Below are positions 17,801 through 25,408 of a stretch of DNA of 61,435 nt, piece after piece. This DNA is from Streptomyces celluloflavus (GTDB lineage Bacteria; Actinomycetota; Actinomycetes; Streptomycetales; Streptomycetaceae): contig JOEL01000037.1 in the NCBI GenBank assembly GCA_000720995.1, forward strand, positions 1 to 61,435. The letters run 5' to 3'. The position numbers were made by a program, and so were the translations under genes. Below the pieces are notes generated by a model. The model worked only from the letters and a program-made list of their open reading frames with translations, searched no databases and was not told the DNA's origin. Position 1 is the stretch's first letter. The number at the start of each line of letters is the position of its first letter.

Positions 17801-18081
17801 GCCAGGCGGAGGCCGATATGCAGCAGCTGCCGGACGCCGCCGAGCACCTGGAGGCGGCGATCGCCGCGGCCCGGCGGATGCGCTCCCCGGAGGAGGAGGC
17901 CAGGGCGGCGGACACGCTGGCCGAGGTCCGCGTCCACGAGGGCCGCACCGAATCCGCCCGCGCGTTATGGCAGCAGGCGTACGACATCTTCTCTTCGCTC
18001 GACCAGAGTGAGGCGGCCCGCATCAGTGAATGCTTGAGTAATATGCCGGGGCCATTTTCGCCCGGCAATGAGAATCGGTAA
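14827..18081 (+). CDS. AfsR-like SARP-BTAD-NB-ARC-TPR transcriptional regulator
   Basis: This 1084-aa regulator has an OmpR/SARP-type winged helix (residues about 1-95, opening IFVLGPVCLGS), a bacterial transcriptional activation domain (about 105-250), NB-ARC (Walker A GMAGVGKT at 330-337, Walker B VIVLDDA near 411, GYLPLAIE near 490) and a long TPR array from about 690 to the end. I chose GTG 14827 because GAGGGGGAGG lies 5 bp upstream and the winged helix begins at once. Three TTA codons (17056, 17446, 17965) make translation dependent on the rare bldA tRNA. Codon use becomes AT-richer in the TPR part. A secreted-peptide gene lies 168 bp downstream. Targets and ligand are unknown. Confidence 0.9.
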   Translation: MEIFVLGPVCLGSRQRRIALRSDKERCVLASLALAVGRPVALDTLVGRLWDGDPPDRARQAVHTYVSRLRSDLRRAHASTGTHTDATTGTSAPAITHHAHTYTLDADPDRIDWHRFQRLATQARSLSHDGDDEAAAALLHEAERLWHGEALAGLPGSWSERTRTSLAEKRLGVTSSRIAMELRLRRFSDLVGDLSSLAGQYPDDESLLGQLMVAYYGCGRHADALRVHEEARRRLRAELGAVPGEELTRIHRHILHRGPLEDLLPGAAADHGTPSAAPPRNLPRHIPLIGRHTEMRRLRAAVDAVMNSGAGSGMDSGGGGHIVALEAISGMAGVGKTAMAVSAAHLLGERFPDGQLYLDLRAHAQVQDPLSAGAALAVLLRLMGVPADGIPSDIEERTALWRTVLTRRRMVIVLDDAAGTAQVRPLLPGSSPSLVIITSRRRLSGLPGARTLALDVLPPDDAVALFREFAGADRTRESDVREIARIVGLCGYLPLAIEIVANRFSARPSWTLRILRDRLSRGPGRLGEFRDGNSEIARAFELSYQTLTVDQRSMFRRLGLHLGAEFGPHAAASLTGLPLDQAEWHLETLLHCHLLQEPAPNRYRFHDLLGEYARVLAFSEDSTEERDAALRRLIDFYLFAAVRADTLLYPRRFRLPVQEMADLALSPLPVWRSAEDAKDWLTTERSNLLTAERHARTHGAPDRAALLSHALAGFLDAECHWTDTVRMHRHAVDHWERADDRRALRLALLDLGATHANTSDYAQAAETGRRALALARAAGDTDTTAAALRALGVLHWHLGENDEALALYEETLEIQLASGNAWDLARTQNNIAISFLSLGDHHRARKYFHEAIENFQLSGDQRNLAKTLNNFGDLHTLLGEQRLARQTYEESLRIAKSSGSHSDQATIQANLAGFLAATGDVELALDMYQECLFIFRRLGDRKNEANSLIGLGRVHHLLGRPVEAATYHGKALELARNIGAAHEEVEALRRLGQAEADMQQLPDAAEHLEAAIAAARRMRSPEEEARAADTLAEVRVHEGRTESARALWQQAYDIFSSLDQSEAARISECLSNMPGPFSPGNENR

Positions 18082-18181
18082 TATTCACCTGGCAAAATCG
18101 ATGGGGACCTGTCCGAAGGATCGTGACACATATCCGTACGCCCCGATCCTCTCGCTTTGCACACGCCACACTTTTACGCTT

Positions 18182-18209
18182 TTGCATCGCCAATCCCTCC
18201 CGTGATAAT
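18182..18209 (+). promoter_or_regulatory. candidate promoter for the small secreted peptide
   Basis: TTGCAT (18182-18187) and GATAAT (18204-18209) are spaced by 16 bp. GATAAT is close to the vegetative -10 consensus. Transcription would start near 18216, giving a leader of about 34 nt before the GTG at 18250. Confidence 0.55.
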
Positions 18210-18242
18210 CCTCTGTTTCGAAGATCCCCTTTCGCATACGAG

Positions 18243-18256
18243 GATTCACGTGAAAC
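18243..18256. promoter_or_regulatory. parS-like 14-mer overlapping a start codon
   Basis: GATTCACGTGAAAC differs at one position from the Streptomyces parS palindrome. The GTG start of the small peptide gene lies inside it. It may be a weak ParB site or chance; a perfect copy lies at 28157. Confidence 0.4.
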
Positions 18257-18459
18257 CACGCATGAGGCCCTGTGTCGCCGTTGCAATTACGGGCTTCGCC
18301 CTCATCGGGACGCAGATAGCCATGGCCTCGGCCGCATCGGCAGCAGAGTCGACCGGTGCCCACCGCACCATGGTCAGCCCGGTCCAGGCGCAGCACCCGG
18401 CCTCGGACTCCGCCGAGCAGAGGGACATCTGCATCCCCACCTCCGCACCCGCGGCCTGA
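18250..18459 (+). CDS. small secreted peptide precursor (69 aa) downstream of the AfsR-like regulator
   Basis: This short gene encodes 69 aa with a clear Sec signal peptide: a basic N-terminus (KPRMR), a hydrophobic core CVAVAITGFALIGTQIAMA and a likely cut after ASAASA, near residue 30. The mature part would be about 39 aa (starting AESTGAHRTMV), hydrophilic, with a single Cys and the tail DICIPTSAPAA. GAGGA lies 5 bp before the GTG start, a -10/-35 pair sits upstream and a perfect 18-bp terminator stem follows the stop, so it is its own transcription unit. I do not recognise the family. Position after a TPR-containing regulator suggests a signalling peptide, but that is inference. Confidence 0.75.
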   Translation: MKPRMRPCVAVAITGFALIGTQIAMASAASAAESTGAHRTMVSPVQAQHPASDSAEQRDICIPTSAPAA

Positions 18460-18471
18460 CACTCGGACACC

Positions 18472-18509
18472 CGGCGTCGGCCGTCGTCAGATGACGACGG
18501 CCGACGCCG
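18472..18509 (+). terminator. strong stem-loop terminator after the small peptide gene
   Basis: A perfect 18-bp stem (left arm from 18472, right arm to 18509, 2-nt apical GA) begins 12 bp after the TGA stop. It is followed by GGCGTTTGTA, a weak T-rich stretch. This is one of the strongest hairpins in the window. Confidence 0.85.
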
Positions 18510-18746
18510 TGGCGTTTGTACGAGGCGACGAGTCCGTGGCCGTCGGGCGGCGTACCGGGGGTCTCCCACCCCGCCCGAGCGGACCTCCCCGCTCCGTTTC
18601 CGCTCTCCTCGCCGAAGCCGTTCGCACCGCTGTGACCAGGCACGATAGCCCGTTCGGCGGTAATGACAACGGTCACCGGTGCAGCCTTTGGATCTTTCGC
18701 CGAAGTGCGGTTTGCTTCCCAGCGACGACCCAGGAAGGAGCGCGCC

Positions 18747-19775
18747 ATGACCGAGCACGCCCACGGGCACGACGAGGGCACAGCCCACGCGCACAGCCAT
18801 TCGCACGCCGTCTCGCCGGACGCCGACCGGCGCTGGCTGCGCGCCGCGCTCATCCTGCTCACTGCGTACATGACGGTCGAAGTCGTCATCGGCTTCGTGG
18901 CGCAGTCGCTGGCGCTGATCTCCGACGCCGCCCATATGCTCACCGACGCGGTCTCGATCGTGCTCGCGCTGATCGCGATGCGGCTCGCCGCCAAACCGGC
19001 CCGCGGCGGTTACACCTACGGCCTCAAGCGCGCCGAGATCCTCTCCGCCCAGGCCAACGGCCTCACGCTGCTGCTGCTCTCCGTCTGGCTGGGGTACGAG
19101 TCGATCGTCCGGCTGATCTCGCCACCCGCGGTCACCGGCGGGCTGGTGCTGGTCACCGCGCTGGCCGGGATCGTGGTGAACCTCATCTGCGCCTGGATGC
19201 TCTCCAAGGCCAACCGCGCCAGCCTGAACGTCGAGGGCGCCTACCAGCACATCCTCACCGACCTGTTCGGCTTCATCGCCACCGCGGTCTCCGGTCTGAT
19301 CGTGCTGACCACCGGCTTCGCACGGGCCGACGCGATCGCCTCGCTCGTGGTCGTCGCGCTGATGCTGAAGGCCGGTACGGGGCTGGTCCGCGAGTCCGGC
19401 CGGATCTTCATGGAGGCCGCGCCGGCCGGTATCGACCCGGACGCGCTGGGCGATCACCTCGTCGCGGCCGACGAGGTCGTCGAGGTCCACGACCTGCACA
19501 TCTGGCAGATCACCTCCGGGCAGTCGGCGCTCTCCGCGCACATCCTGGTGGCGCCGGGCGGCGACTGCCACAAGGTCCGCCGCTCCCTCCAGGAACTGCT
19601 GAGCGCGGAGTACGGCATCACACACGCCACCCTCCAGGTCGACCACGTCGGTGAACAGGGCTCCGCCGACGACGTACTGCGGCTGACCGCCGGCCCCGCG
19701 CCCGCCCCGCTCCCCGCCGAGCACTGCGAGGACACCCACGGCCCCGTCCACCGGCCGGGCCCACACCGGCACTGA
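18747..19775 (+). CDS. CDF-family cation efflux protein (ZitB/CzcD type)
   Basis: This 342-aa inner-membrane antiporter exports Zn2+ or similar divalent metals in exchange for protons. The N-terminus is His-rich (HAHGHDEGTAHAHSHSH). Six membrane segments follow. The paired metal-site motifs are SDAAHMLTD in helix 2 and YQHILTDLFG in helix 5. The cytoplasmic C-terminal domain carries VHDLHIWQITSG, the CDF hallmark, and the extreme tail is again His-rich. AAGGAG lies 6 bp before ATG 18747; the frame is open upstream to 18663 but without a binding site. It is monocistronic. Only a poor palindrome (about 18658-18678) precedes it, so metal regulation is not shown. Confidence 0.93.
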   Translation: MTEHAHGHDEGTAHAHSHSHAVSPDADRRWLRAALILLTAYMTVEVVIGFVAQSLALISDAAHMLTDAVSIVLALIAMRLAAKPARGGYTYGLKRAEILSAQANGLTLLLLSVWLGYESIVRLISPPAVTGGLVLVTALAGIVVNLICAWMLSKANRASLNVEGAYQHILTDLFGFIATAVSGLIVLTTGFARADAIASLVVVALMLKAGTGLVRESGRIFMEAAPAGIDPDALGDHLVAADEVVEVHDLHIWQITSGQSALSAHILVAPGGDCHKVRRSLQELLSAEYGITHATLQVDHVGEQGSADDVLRLTAGPAPAPLPAEHCEDTHGPVHRPGPHRH

Positions 19776-19970
19776 ACCCACACCGGCACGGAGCCCACAC
19801 CGGCAATGGGCCCGCCCCACTCCCGGTACGGCCCCGGTACGGGCGCACCTCCGGTGGCCCGCTCCCCCGGTGGCCCGCTCCGCAGCTGACGCCCACTCAC
19901 TCGGGTGAACCCGAGCCCGGAGCGGGCCGCGAGCCGCCGGGCGCGGGGGCGGCGGTGCTCGGATGGCGCC

Positions 19971-20804
19971 ATGACATCCGGCATCGGAACCGGCAGCGGG
20001 ACCCGCATCGGAACCGGCAGAGGGACGGGCACGGGGACAGGGACGGGCACGGCGACGGGCCGGAGAACCACCGTCGCCGTCTGCGCACTGCTCTGCGCCG
20101 CCGCACTTCCCGCACCGTCCACCGCCCTCGCGCACGACTGCCGGACAGCACCCGCCCCCCGTCGGGCAGCCCCCGCCCTCGCCCACGACCGCCAGGTCGC
20201 ACCCGCACCCGCCCTCGTACGAGTCCGCCCCGTATCGCCCGCCGCCCCGCGGGACCGCCAGGCGCCGCCCGCCGTCGCGGTGTCGGTGGATGTGACCGAC
20301 GGTGTCGATCACGCCGATGCCGGTCAGCGGCTCGACTACCGCGTCACCGTGCACAACCTGGGCGCCACCGGGCTGCCCGGCACCCGTATCGAGCAGCAGA
20401 TGCCCGCGACCACGGCCGCGGCGACGGCGGACGGCGGCACCGTCGTGGACGACGGGACGGGAGCGCGGAAGGCCGTCTGGCGAACGGATCTGGGCGCGTA
20501 CGACGAGCAGGTCTTCACTGCCTCGGCCACCCTCGGCGAGCGCCCCACCCCCGCCGGTACGACCGCCCCGGGCACCCTGCGGGCCGCCGTCACGGTCTGC
20601 GTCTACGTGTACGGCCAGGCCGCCCCCGCCGCCTGTTCCGGCGATCTGGACGACCTGCCCGAGACCCACCCGGAAGGCCCCGGCACCGGCCTGGTGTGGT
20701 GGGCGGTGGCCCTCGGGGTCTGCGCCGTACTCGCCCCGGGCGTACACCGCGCCATCCGCCGCCGTGGTGGTGATGGAAGGGGGGACAGTGGCGGCGGCAC
20801 GTGA
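19971..20804 (+). CDS. secreted, membrane-anchored DUF11-like surface protein
   Basis: The 277-aa product has an N-terminal Gly/Thr repeat (GTGRGTGTGTG, from 6-nt DNA repeats). A signal-like hydrophobic stretch follows (TVAVCALLCAAALPAPSTALA, about residues 33-52). A DUF11/CARDB-like beta domain spans about residues 105-215 (VSVDVTDGVDHADAGQRLDYRVTVHNLG). One C-terminal membrane helix (LVWWAVALGVCAVLAPGV) and a short basic tail end the protein. It is probably extracellular and membrane-anchored. The start is uncertain: the repeat tract before the signal peptide is unusual and no clear ribosome binding site precedes ATG 19971. Partners are unknown. Confidence 0.65.
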   Translation: MTSGIGTGSGTRIGTGRGTGTGTGTGTATGRRTTVAVCALLCAAALPAPSTALAHDCRTAPAPRRAAPALAHDRQVAPAPALVRVRPVSPAAPRDRQAPPAVAVSVDVTDGVDHADAGQRLDYRVTVHNLGATGLPGTRIEQQMPATTAAATADGGTVVDDGTGARKAVWRTDLGAYDEQVFTASATLGERPTPAGTTAPGTLRAAVTVCVYVYGQAAPAACSGDLDDLPETHPEGPGTGLVWWAVALGVCAVLAPGVHRAIRRRGGDGRGDSGGGT

Positions 20805-20998
20805 CCCGGAACGGCGGTGTCGTGCCTGACGCGTGCCGGATCCGCGGAGTGCCGCCCCAGAGGCGTCCGGCGGCGGGGATACGAGATGGGGCTACCTCCG
20901 ACCCTCACCCGCGGGCGGTCGGCCGCCCGGGTGGTGGGCGGCCGTCCGCCGTCGGAGCGCCCCGAGTCCGCTCCGGTCCCGATGTCGCGGGGGCGTCG

Positions 20999-21940
20999 TC
21001 AGATGGCCAGCACCGTTTTGCCCCGGGCGCGGCCCGTGCGGCTGGCCGTCAGGGCTTCGGGGGCCTCCTCCAAGGAGACTTCGCTGCCGACGAGGACGGT
21101 CAGGCGGCCCGCGTCGACGTGGCCCGCGAGGATCTCCAGGAGTTGCGGGGAAGGGCGGTTGACGAAGTTGAAGCCGCGCAGGTTGTGCTCGGTCAGATCG
21201 TCCGCGTCGGCCGAGCCGATGGTGGAGACGGCGGTGCCGCCGTCCCGGACGATCCGCGTCATCTCGCTGAATTCCGCGGGGCCGCTGATCAGGTCGATCA
21301 GTACGTCCACGCCGTCCGGGTGGTCCGCCAGGACCCGTTCGGCGACCGGGCCCGCGGTGTGGTCGACGGTCTCGGCGGCGCCCAGGTTCCGCATCAGTTC
21401 CGCCATCGCGGGCCGCGCGGTGGCGATCACCTCTGCGCCGCGGCCGGCCGCCAGTTGCGTGGCGAAGGTGCCGACCCCGCCGGTCGCGCCAACGATCAGC
21501 ACCCGCCGGCCCTCGCTGACGCGGGTCTCCTCGACCAGGTTGTACGCCGTCATCCCGGCCGTCGGCAGCGCCGCGGAGGTCGCGTAGGTGACGCTGCGGG
21601 CGGCCGGTGCGAGCGACGCCTCGGCGGCCACCGCGAAGTCGGCGTACGAACCGCCGCCCCGCTCCACCCGCTGGAACTGGCCGAACACCGGGTCGCCGAC
21701 GGTGAACCGCCGTACGCCGGTCCCGACGGCGGCCACTTCACCCGCCCCGTCCGACCCCATGACCAGCGGGAAGACGGCCGGCATGGCGTCCCCGAAGTTG
21801 CCGTCGGCGATCTTCCAGTCGATGGGGTTGACCCCGGCTGCGGACAGCCGCACCAGGACCTCACCCGGCCCTGGTTCGGGCTGTGGCAGATCCATGAGCT
21901 GTGGCTGTTCACCGAATGCGCTGACTGCTACGGCTCTCAT
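20999..21940 (-). CDS. NADP-dependent zinc-free alcohol dehydrogenase / quinone oxidoreductase
   Basis: This 313-aa medium-chain dehydrogenase is of the quinone oxidoreductase subgroup, which lacks the catalytic zinc ligands. The N-terminal GroES-like domain has GPGEVLVRLSAAGVNPIDWKIADG, where a zinc enzyme would have C and H residues. The Rossmann motif VLIVGATGGVGTFATQLA follows near residue 150. ATG 21940 is preceded by GGAAGG at about 10 bp and begins the domain directly (MRAVAVSAFG). Typical reactions are reduction of quinones or enones with NADPH. It is a single gene, convergent with the DUF11-like gene; the substrate is unknown. Confidence 0.9.
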   Translation of the reverse strand: MRAVAVSAFGEQPQLMDLPQPEPGPGEVLVRLSAAGVNPIDWKIADGNFGDAMPAVFPLVMGSDGAGEVAAVGTGVRRFTVGDPVFGQFQRVERGGGSYADFAVAAEASLAPAARSVTYATSAALPTAGMTAYNLVEETRVSEGRRVLIVGATGGVGTFATQLAAGRGAEVIATARPAMAELMRNLGAAETVDHTAGPVAERVLADHPDGVDVLIDLISGPAEFSEMTRIVRDGGTAVSTIGSADADDLTEHNLRGFNFVNRPSPQLLEILAGHVDAGRLTVLVGSEVSLEEAPEALTASRTGRARGKTVLAI

Positions 21941-22115
21941 CGTGGCGTTCCCTTCCACCCTTCGACCGGAGGCCGGTGTGGATCGTAAGCACGCCGGTGG
22001 GGCCGGATGCGGCAGGACGAGAGGCGGTGCCCCGGAAGCAACTCGTACGGCCCCGCGCCCGGCCGGATCCGGCCCCACCGAGCGCGGGTGCCACCCGGTC
22101 TCCCTTTCCGCGACG

Positions 22116-22158
22116 GCGCGGGTCCTGTCCCGCGCGGTGCGCCGGACAGGACCCGCGC
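22116..22158 (-). terminator. terminator of the MacB-type ABC operon
   Basis: A perfect 15-bp stem (22116-22130 with 22144-22158, 13-nt loop) lies 27 bp beyond the stop codon of the last gene of the minus-strand exporter operon. It has no U-tract but is very stable. Confidence 0.8.
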
Positions 22159-22185
22159 GTCACCGGACGCGATGGCCTCAGAGGT

Positions 22186-23382
22186 CTAAACCGCCTGCAG
22201 GGCGAGCGTCGGGGAGAGCCGGGCGGCCCGTACGGCCGGGTAGAGGCCGGCGATCGTGCCGATCACCAAGGTCGCGCCGAAGCCGCCGCCGACCGCCCAC
22301 AGGGGCACCACCCAGGGCATACCGCCCGAGGCCGCGAAGACATAGGTCGCGGCCGCGCCCAGGACGATGCCGGCGATACCGCCGAGCCCCGAGAGCAGCA
22401 GGGACTCGGTCACGAACTGGATCCGGATCTGGCCGCGGGTGGCGCCCATCGAGCGCCGCAGCCCGATCTCGTGGCGCCGCTCCAGCACCGAGATGATCAT
22501 GGTGTTGGCGACTCCGACGCCGCCCACCAGCAGCGCCACCCCGCCCAGCCCGAGCAGCAGGTTGGTGAACGCGCCCTCGGTCGCCGCCTTGGCCTGGAGC
22601 GCCGAGGACGGGTCGGTGACCTGGACGTTGCGCGGGTTCTCCGGATCGACGGTGCGCGGGATCAGATCGCGTACGCCGCGCACGGAGGCGTCGGTGGACC
22701 GCTCGTAGATCGACGTGGGGTGGCCGTCGAAGCCGAGCAGCTTGCCCGCGGCCGACCAGCCGACCAGGGCGGACCGCTCGATCTCCGGGGCCAGCGGCAG
22801 CGGGCCGAGGATGCCGACGACGGTGAAGTACCGGCCGTCGATGTAGACCTGCCGGCCGGGCTCGGTGATCCCGAGGCGCTCGGCGCTGATGTGGCCGAGC
22901 ACGACGGAGGGATAGCGGCCGTTGGCGTCGTTGAGCCAGGTGCCGGACGCCATCGCCCCGCGCAGCACCTTCAGCAGCCCCTCGTCCGCGGCCTTGAGCG
23001 TGATGCCGCCGGACTCGTCCGCCGGGATCTTCTCGCTGCGCCGCACCGCCTGGGGCAGATCGCCGGTGGCGCCGACCTGCTGCACCCCGTCGATCCGGCC
23101 CACCATGCCGGGGGCCTCCTTCGGCAGTTTCACCTCCTCGCCGAACAGTCCCTGGCCGGGCGAGGCGACGAGCATGTTGGTGCCCAACGCGTCCAGCTTC
23201 TGCAGGAGTTGGGCCTTGCTGGAGGCGGAGATGCCGACCACCGCGATCATCGTCGCGATGCCGATGGCGATACCGAGGGCGGACAGGACGACCCGCATGG
23301 GGCGGGTACGCAGCCCGGCCGAGCCGACGTGCAGGACGTCGCGCGGGCCGAGGGACGCCGGGGAGAGCCTGGTGCGCCTCAC
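22186..23382 (-). CDS. MacB/FtsX-type ABC transporter permease
   Basis: This 398-aa protein has the MacB permease topology. One N-terminal helix (LRTRPMRVVLSALGIAIGIATMIAVVGIS) is followed by a large extracytoplasmic MacB-PCD domain (about residues 55-270) and three C-terminal helices with the FtsX motif GVANTMIISVLERRHEIGLRRSMGATR. These transporters work by mechanotransmission and move peptides, lipoproteins or antibiotics out across the membrane. GTG 23382 overlaps the stop of the ATPase gene by 4 bp. It is the last of four genes: lipoprotein, adaptor, ATPase, permease. Confidence 0.92.
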   Translation of the reverse strand: MRRTRLSPASLGPRDVLHVGSAGLRTRPMRVVLSALGIAIGIATMIAVVGISASSKAQLLQKLDALGTNMLVASPGQGLFGEEVKLPKEAPGMVGRIDGVQQVGATGDLPQAVRRSEKIPADESGGITLKAADEGLLKVLRGAMASGTWLNDANGRYPSVVLGHISAERLGITEPGRQVYIDGRYFTVVGILGPLPLAPEIERSALVGWSAAGKLLGFDGHPTSIYERSTDASVRGVRDLIPRTVDPENPRNVQVTDPSSALQAKAATEGAFTNLLLGLGGVALLVGGVGVANTMIISVLERRHEIGLRRSMGATRGQIRIQFVTESLLLSGLGGIAGIVLGAAATYVFAASGGMPWVVPLWAVGGGFGATLVIGTIAGLYPAVRAARLSPTLALQAV

Positions 23383-24296
23383 CGCTCGGCGCTCCGGATG
23401 CCGGGGTGCCCGGTGCCGGGCGCCCTGCGTTTCCCGGTGGGGGCCGCACGTCCCTCGTCCGCGACCACCTGGCCGTCCCGGATCCGTACCTGGCGCGGCA
23501 GTTCCGCGGCGATCTCGCTGTCGTGAGTGATGACGGCGATGGTGGCGCCCTCCTTGTTGAGGTCGTGCAGCAGCGCCATAACGGCCTCGCCGGAGGCGGA
23601 GTCCAGCGCGCCGGTCGGCTCGTCCGCCAGCAGCAGATCGGGTTCGCCGACCACCGCCCGCGCGATGGCCACCCGCTGCTTCTGGCCGCCCGACAGTTCG
23701 TGCGGGCGGTGCGCCATCCGGTCCGCGAGGCCCACCCGGTCCAGCGCGACCGCGGCCCGGCGGCGCCGCTCGGCGCGCGGCAGCCCGGAGTAGAGCAGCC
23801 CCTCGGCGACGTTGTCCTGCGCGCTGATGCCGGGCACCAGGTGGAAGGACTGGAAGACGAAGCCGATGTGCTGGGCGCGCAGCGCGGAGAGCCGGCGGTC
23901 GGTCAGCGTGGCGATGTCATGGCCCGCGATGGTGACCGAGCCCGCGGTCGGCCGGTCGAGGGTGCCGATGATGTGCAGCAGGGTGGACTTGCCGGAGCCG
24001 GACGGGCCGACGATGGCCAGCAGTTCCGCACGCGCCACCCGCAGGTCCACCCCGCGCAGCGCGGCGACCCCGCCCGGGTACTCCTTGGTGACGCCGGCCA
24101 GCTCGACGACGTGCTCGGGGGCGCCGGTGAAACCGTCGGAGGCGCCCGCGAAGTGGCCGGGGAGGCCGCCGGCGTGTCCGGTGCCCGCGGGGTCGACGGC
24201 GTATCCGGTGCCGACCGGACCGGCGGCGTGCCCGGTGGGGCACGTGCCGGGGTCCGCCGGGCCGGGGACGGCGCCGTCCGTGGTGCCGCTGCTCAT
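23379..24296 (-). CDS. ABC transporter ATP-binding protein (MacB/LolD type)
   Basis: The 305-aa ATPase energises the permease. Walker A is GPSGSGKST, the Q-loop [13 protein letters not shown], the signature [14 protein letters not shown], Walker [14 protein letters not shown] and the H-loop VITHDSE, all in the LolD/MacB order. About 60 N-terminal residues before [14 protein letters not shown] are Gly/Pro/Thr-rich low complexity (repeated [17 protein letters not shown]-like units), unusual for this family, so the true start may lie further in. ATG 24296 overlaps the adaptor stop by 4 bp. Confidence 0.93.
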   Translation of the reverse strand: MSSGTTDGAVPGPADPGTCPTGHAAGPVGTGYAVDPAGTGHAGGLPGHFAGASDGFTGAPEHVVELAGVTKEYPGGVAALRGVDLRVARAELLAIVGPSGSGKSTLLHIIGTLDRPTAGSVTIAGHDIATLTDRRLSALRAQHIGFVFQSFHLVPGISAQDNVAEGLLYSGLPRAERRRRAAVALDRVGLADRMAHRPHELSGGQKQRVAIARAVVGEPDLLLADEPTGALDSASGEAVMALLHDLNKEGATIAVITHDSEIAAELPRQVRIRDGQVVADEGRAAPTGKRRAPGTGHPGIRSAER

Positions 24297-25408
24297 GACT
24301 TGGGCACCCCGACCTTCATGCCCTGCTTCAGACCGCCGCCGGACACCTCGACCCTGCCCTGTCCGAACATGCCCAGCTTCACGGGTACGTCGCGTGCCGT
24401 GCCGCCGTCGACGACCTGCACGGCGAACTCGCCGCCGGGCAGCGCGAGCAGCGCGTTGACCGGGACCGTCAGGACGTTCTTGCGCACCTCGCCGACCACG
24501 TCGACGGTGACCGGCGACTGGTCGAAGGCGGTGACCTCGCCGGGGTCCGCGAAGGTGATCCGGGCGGTGATCTTGGGGCTCTTGCTCTGCGGGTCGCTGC
24601 CCTCCTCGGTGACGGTCCGGTCGACCGAGGCCACCTTGCCGCGGGCGGTGCCGCCGCCGGGCAGGTTCACGACGACCTCGGTGCCCACCTTCGCCAGGTC
24701 CGCCTGCGCGACATCGAGTTTGATCTTGACCTCGCGCGCGGACCCGGTGGTGGTCAGCAGCGGCCGGCCGGGCGCGGCCTGGTCGCCGACCGCCGCGTCC
24801 TTGCTCTTGATCCGCACCGCGCCCGGCTGGAAGGAGATCTGGTCGGGCCCGGTGGTGCCGGTCTGCTTGAGGTCGTGCGCCTTCTGCCAGCGCTTGACGG
24901 CGGCGGTAGTACCCGCGGTGAACTCCCCGTCCACGGCCAGCCCGTTCCCGTAGCCCAGCGCGCGCAGATTCTCCTTCAGCTGCTTGACGTCGTCGCCCTT
25001 GTCACCCTGCTTGAGGGTCCGGTACATCGGCTTGTCGCCGTACATCAGCCGGACCTTGTGGCCGTCCAGCTCATAGAGCGCGCCGTCCTGCTGCACCGTG
25101 GAGCCGGTGTCCGGCAGCCAGGTCAGGATGCCGGCCGCGCCGCCGTTGATCTTGCGTTCCTTGGTGTAGCCGAGCGTCCCGTCGACCTGGGTGCTGCTGC
25201 TGAGGTCCTGCCGCTCGACGGAGCCGGTCGCCGGCGGCAGCGCGCCCTTGCCCTGCTGCTGTCCGCCGTCCTGGCGGGCGGTGACCGAGGCGATGGCCGC
25301 GCCGCCGCCGGCCAGCAGGGCGACGATCACCAGCGCGGAGATCAGATACTTCTTCTTCCGGCCGCGCCGTGGAGCCGGCCCCTGCTCCTCATCCGGCATT
25401 CTGGCCAC
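24293..25408 (-). CDS. MacA-like membrane-fusion/adaptor protein with peptidoglycan-binding domain
   Basis: This 371-aa protein has one N-terminal membrane anchor (KKKYLISALVIVALLAGGGAAIASV). An HlyD/MacA-type hairpin-barrel region surrounds a PG_binding_1 domain (about residues 133-180, LKQGDKGDDVKQLKENLRALGY with DGEFTAGTTAAVKRWQ). Its C-terminal beta-barrel resembles RND/ABC adaptors. In Gram-positive MacAB-like systems such proteins assist the permease and contact the cell wall. The start could be GTG 25408 or ATG 25399; both overlap the lipoprotein gene. Confidence 0.9.
   Translation of the reverse strand: MARMPDEEQGPAPRRGRKKKYLISALVIVALLAGGGAAIASVTARQDGGQQQGKGALPPATGSVERQDLSSSTQVDGTLGYTKERKINGGAAGILTWLPDTGSTVQQDGALYELDGHKVRLMYGDKPMYRTLKQGDKGDDVKQLKENLRALGYGNGLAVDGEFTAGTTAAVKRWQKAHDLKQTGTTGPDQISFQPGAVRIKSKDAAVGDQAAPGRPLLTTTGSAREVKIKLDVAQADLAKVGTEVVVNLPGGGTARGKVASVDRTVTEEGSDPQSKSPKITARITFADPGEVTAFDQSPVTVDVVGEVRKNVLTVPVNALLALPGGEFAVQVVDGGTARDVPVKLGMFGQGRVEVSGGGLKQGMKVGVPKS

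Noticed and set aside
18655-18680. Zur-like palindrome upstream of the CDF gene
   Set aside because: GGTAATGACAACGGTCACC is only loosely symmetric and does not match the actinobacterial Zur consensus.
18246-20747. 833-aa open frame on the minus strand
   Set aside because: It runs antisense through the peptide, CDF and DUF11-like genes and its terminator hairpin; no domain or ribosome binding site.
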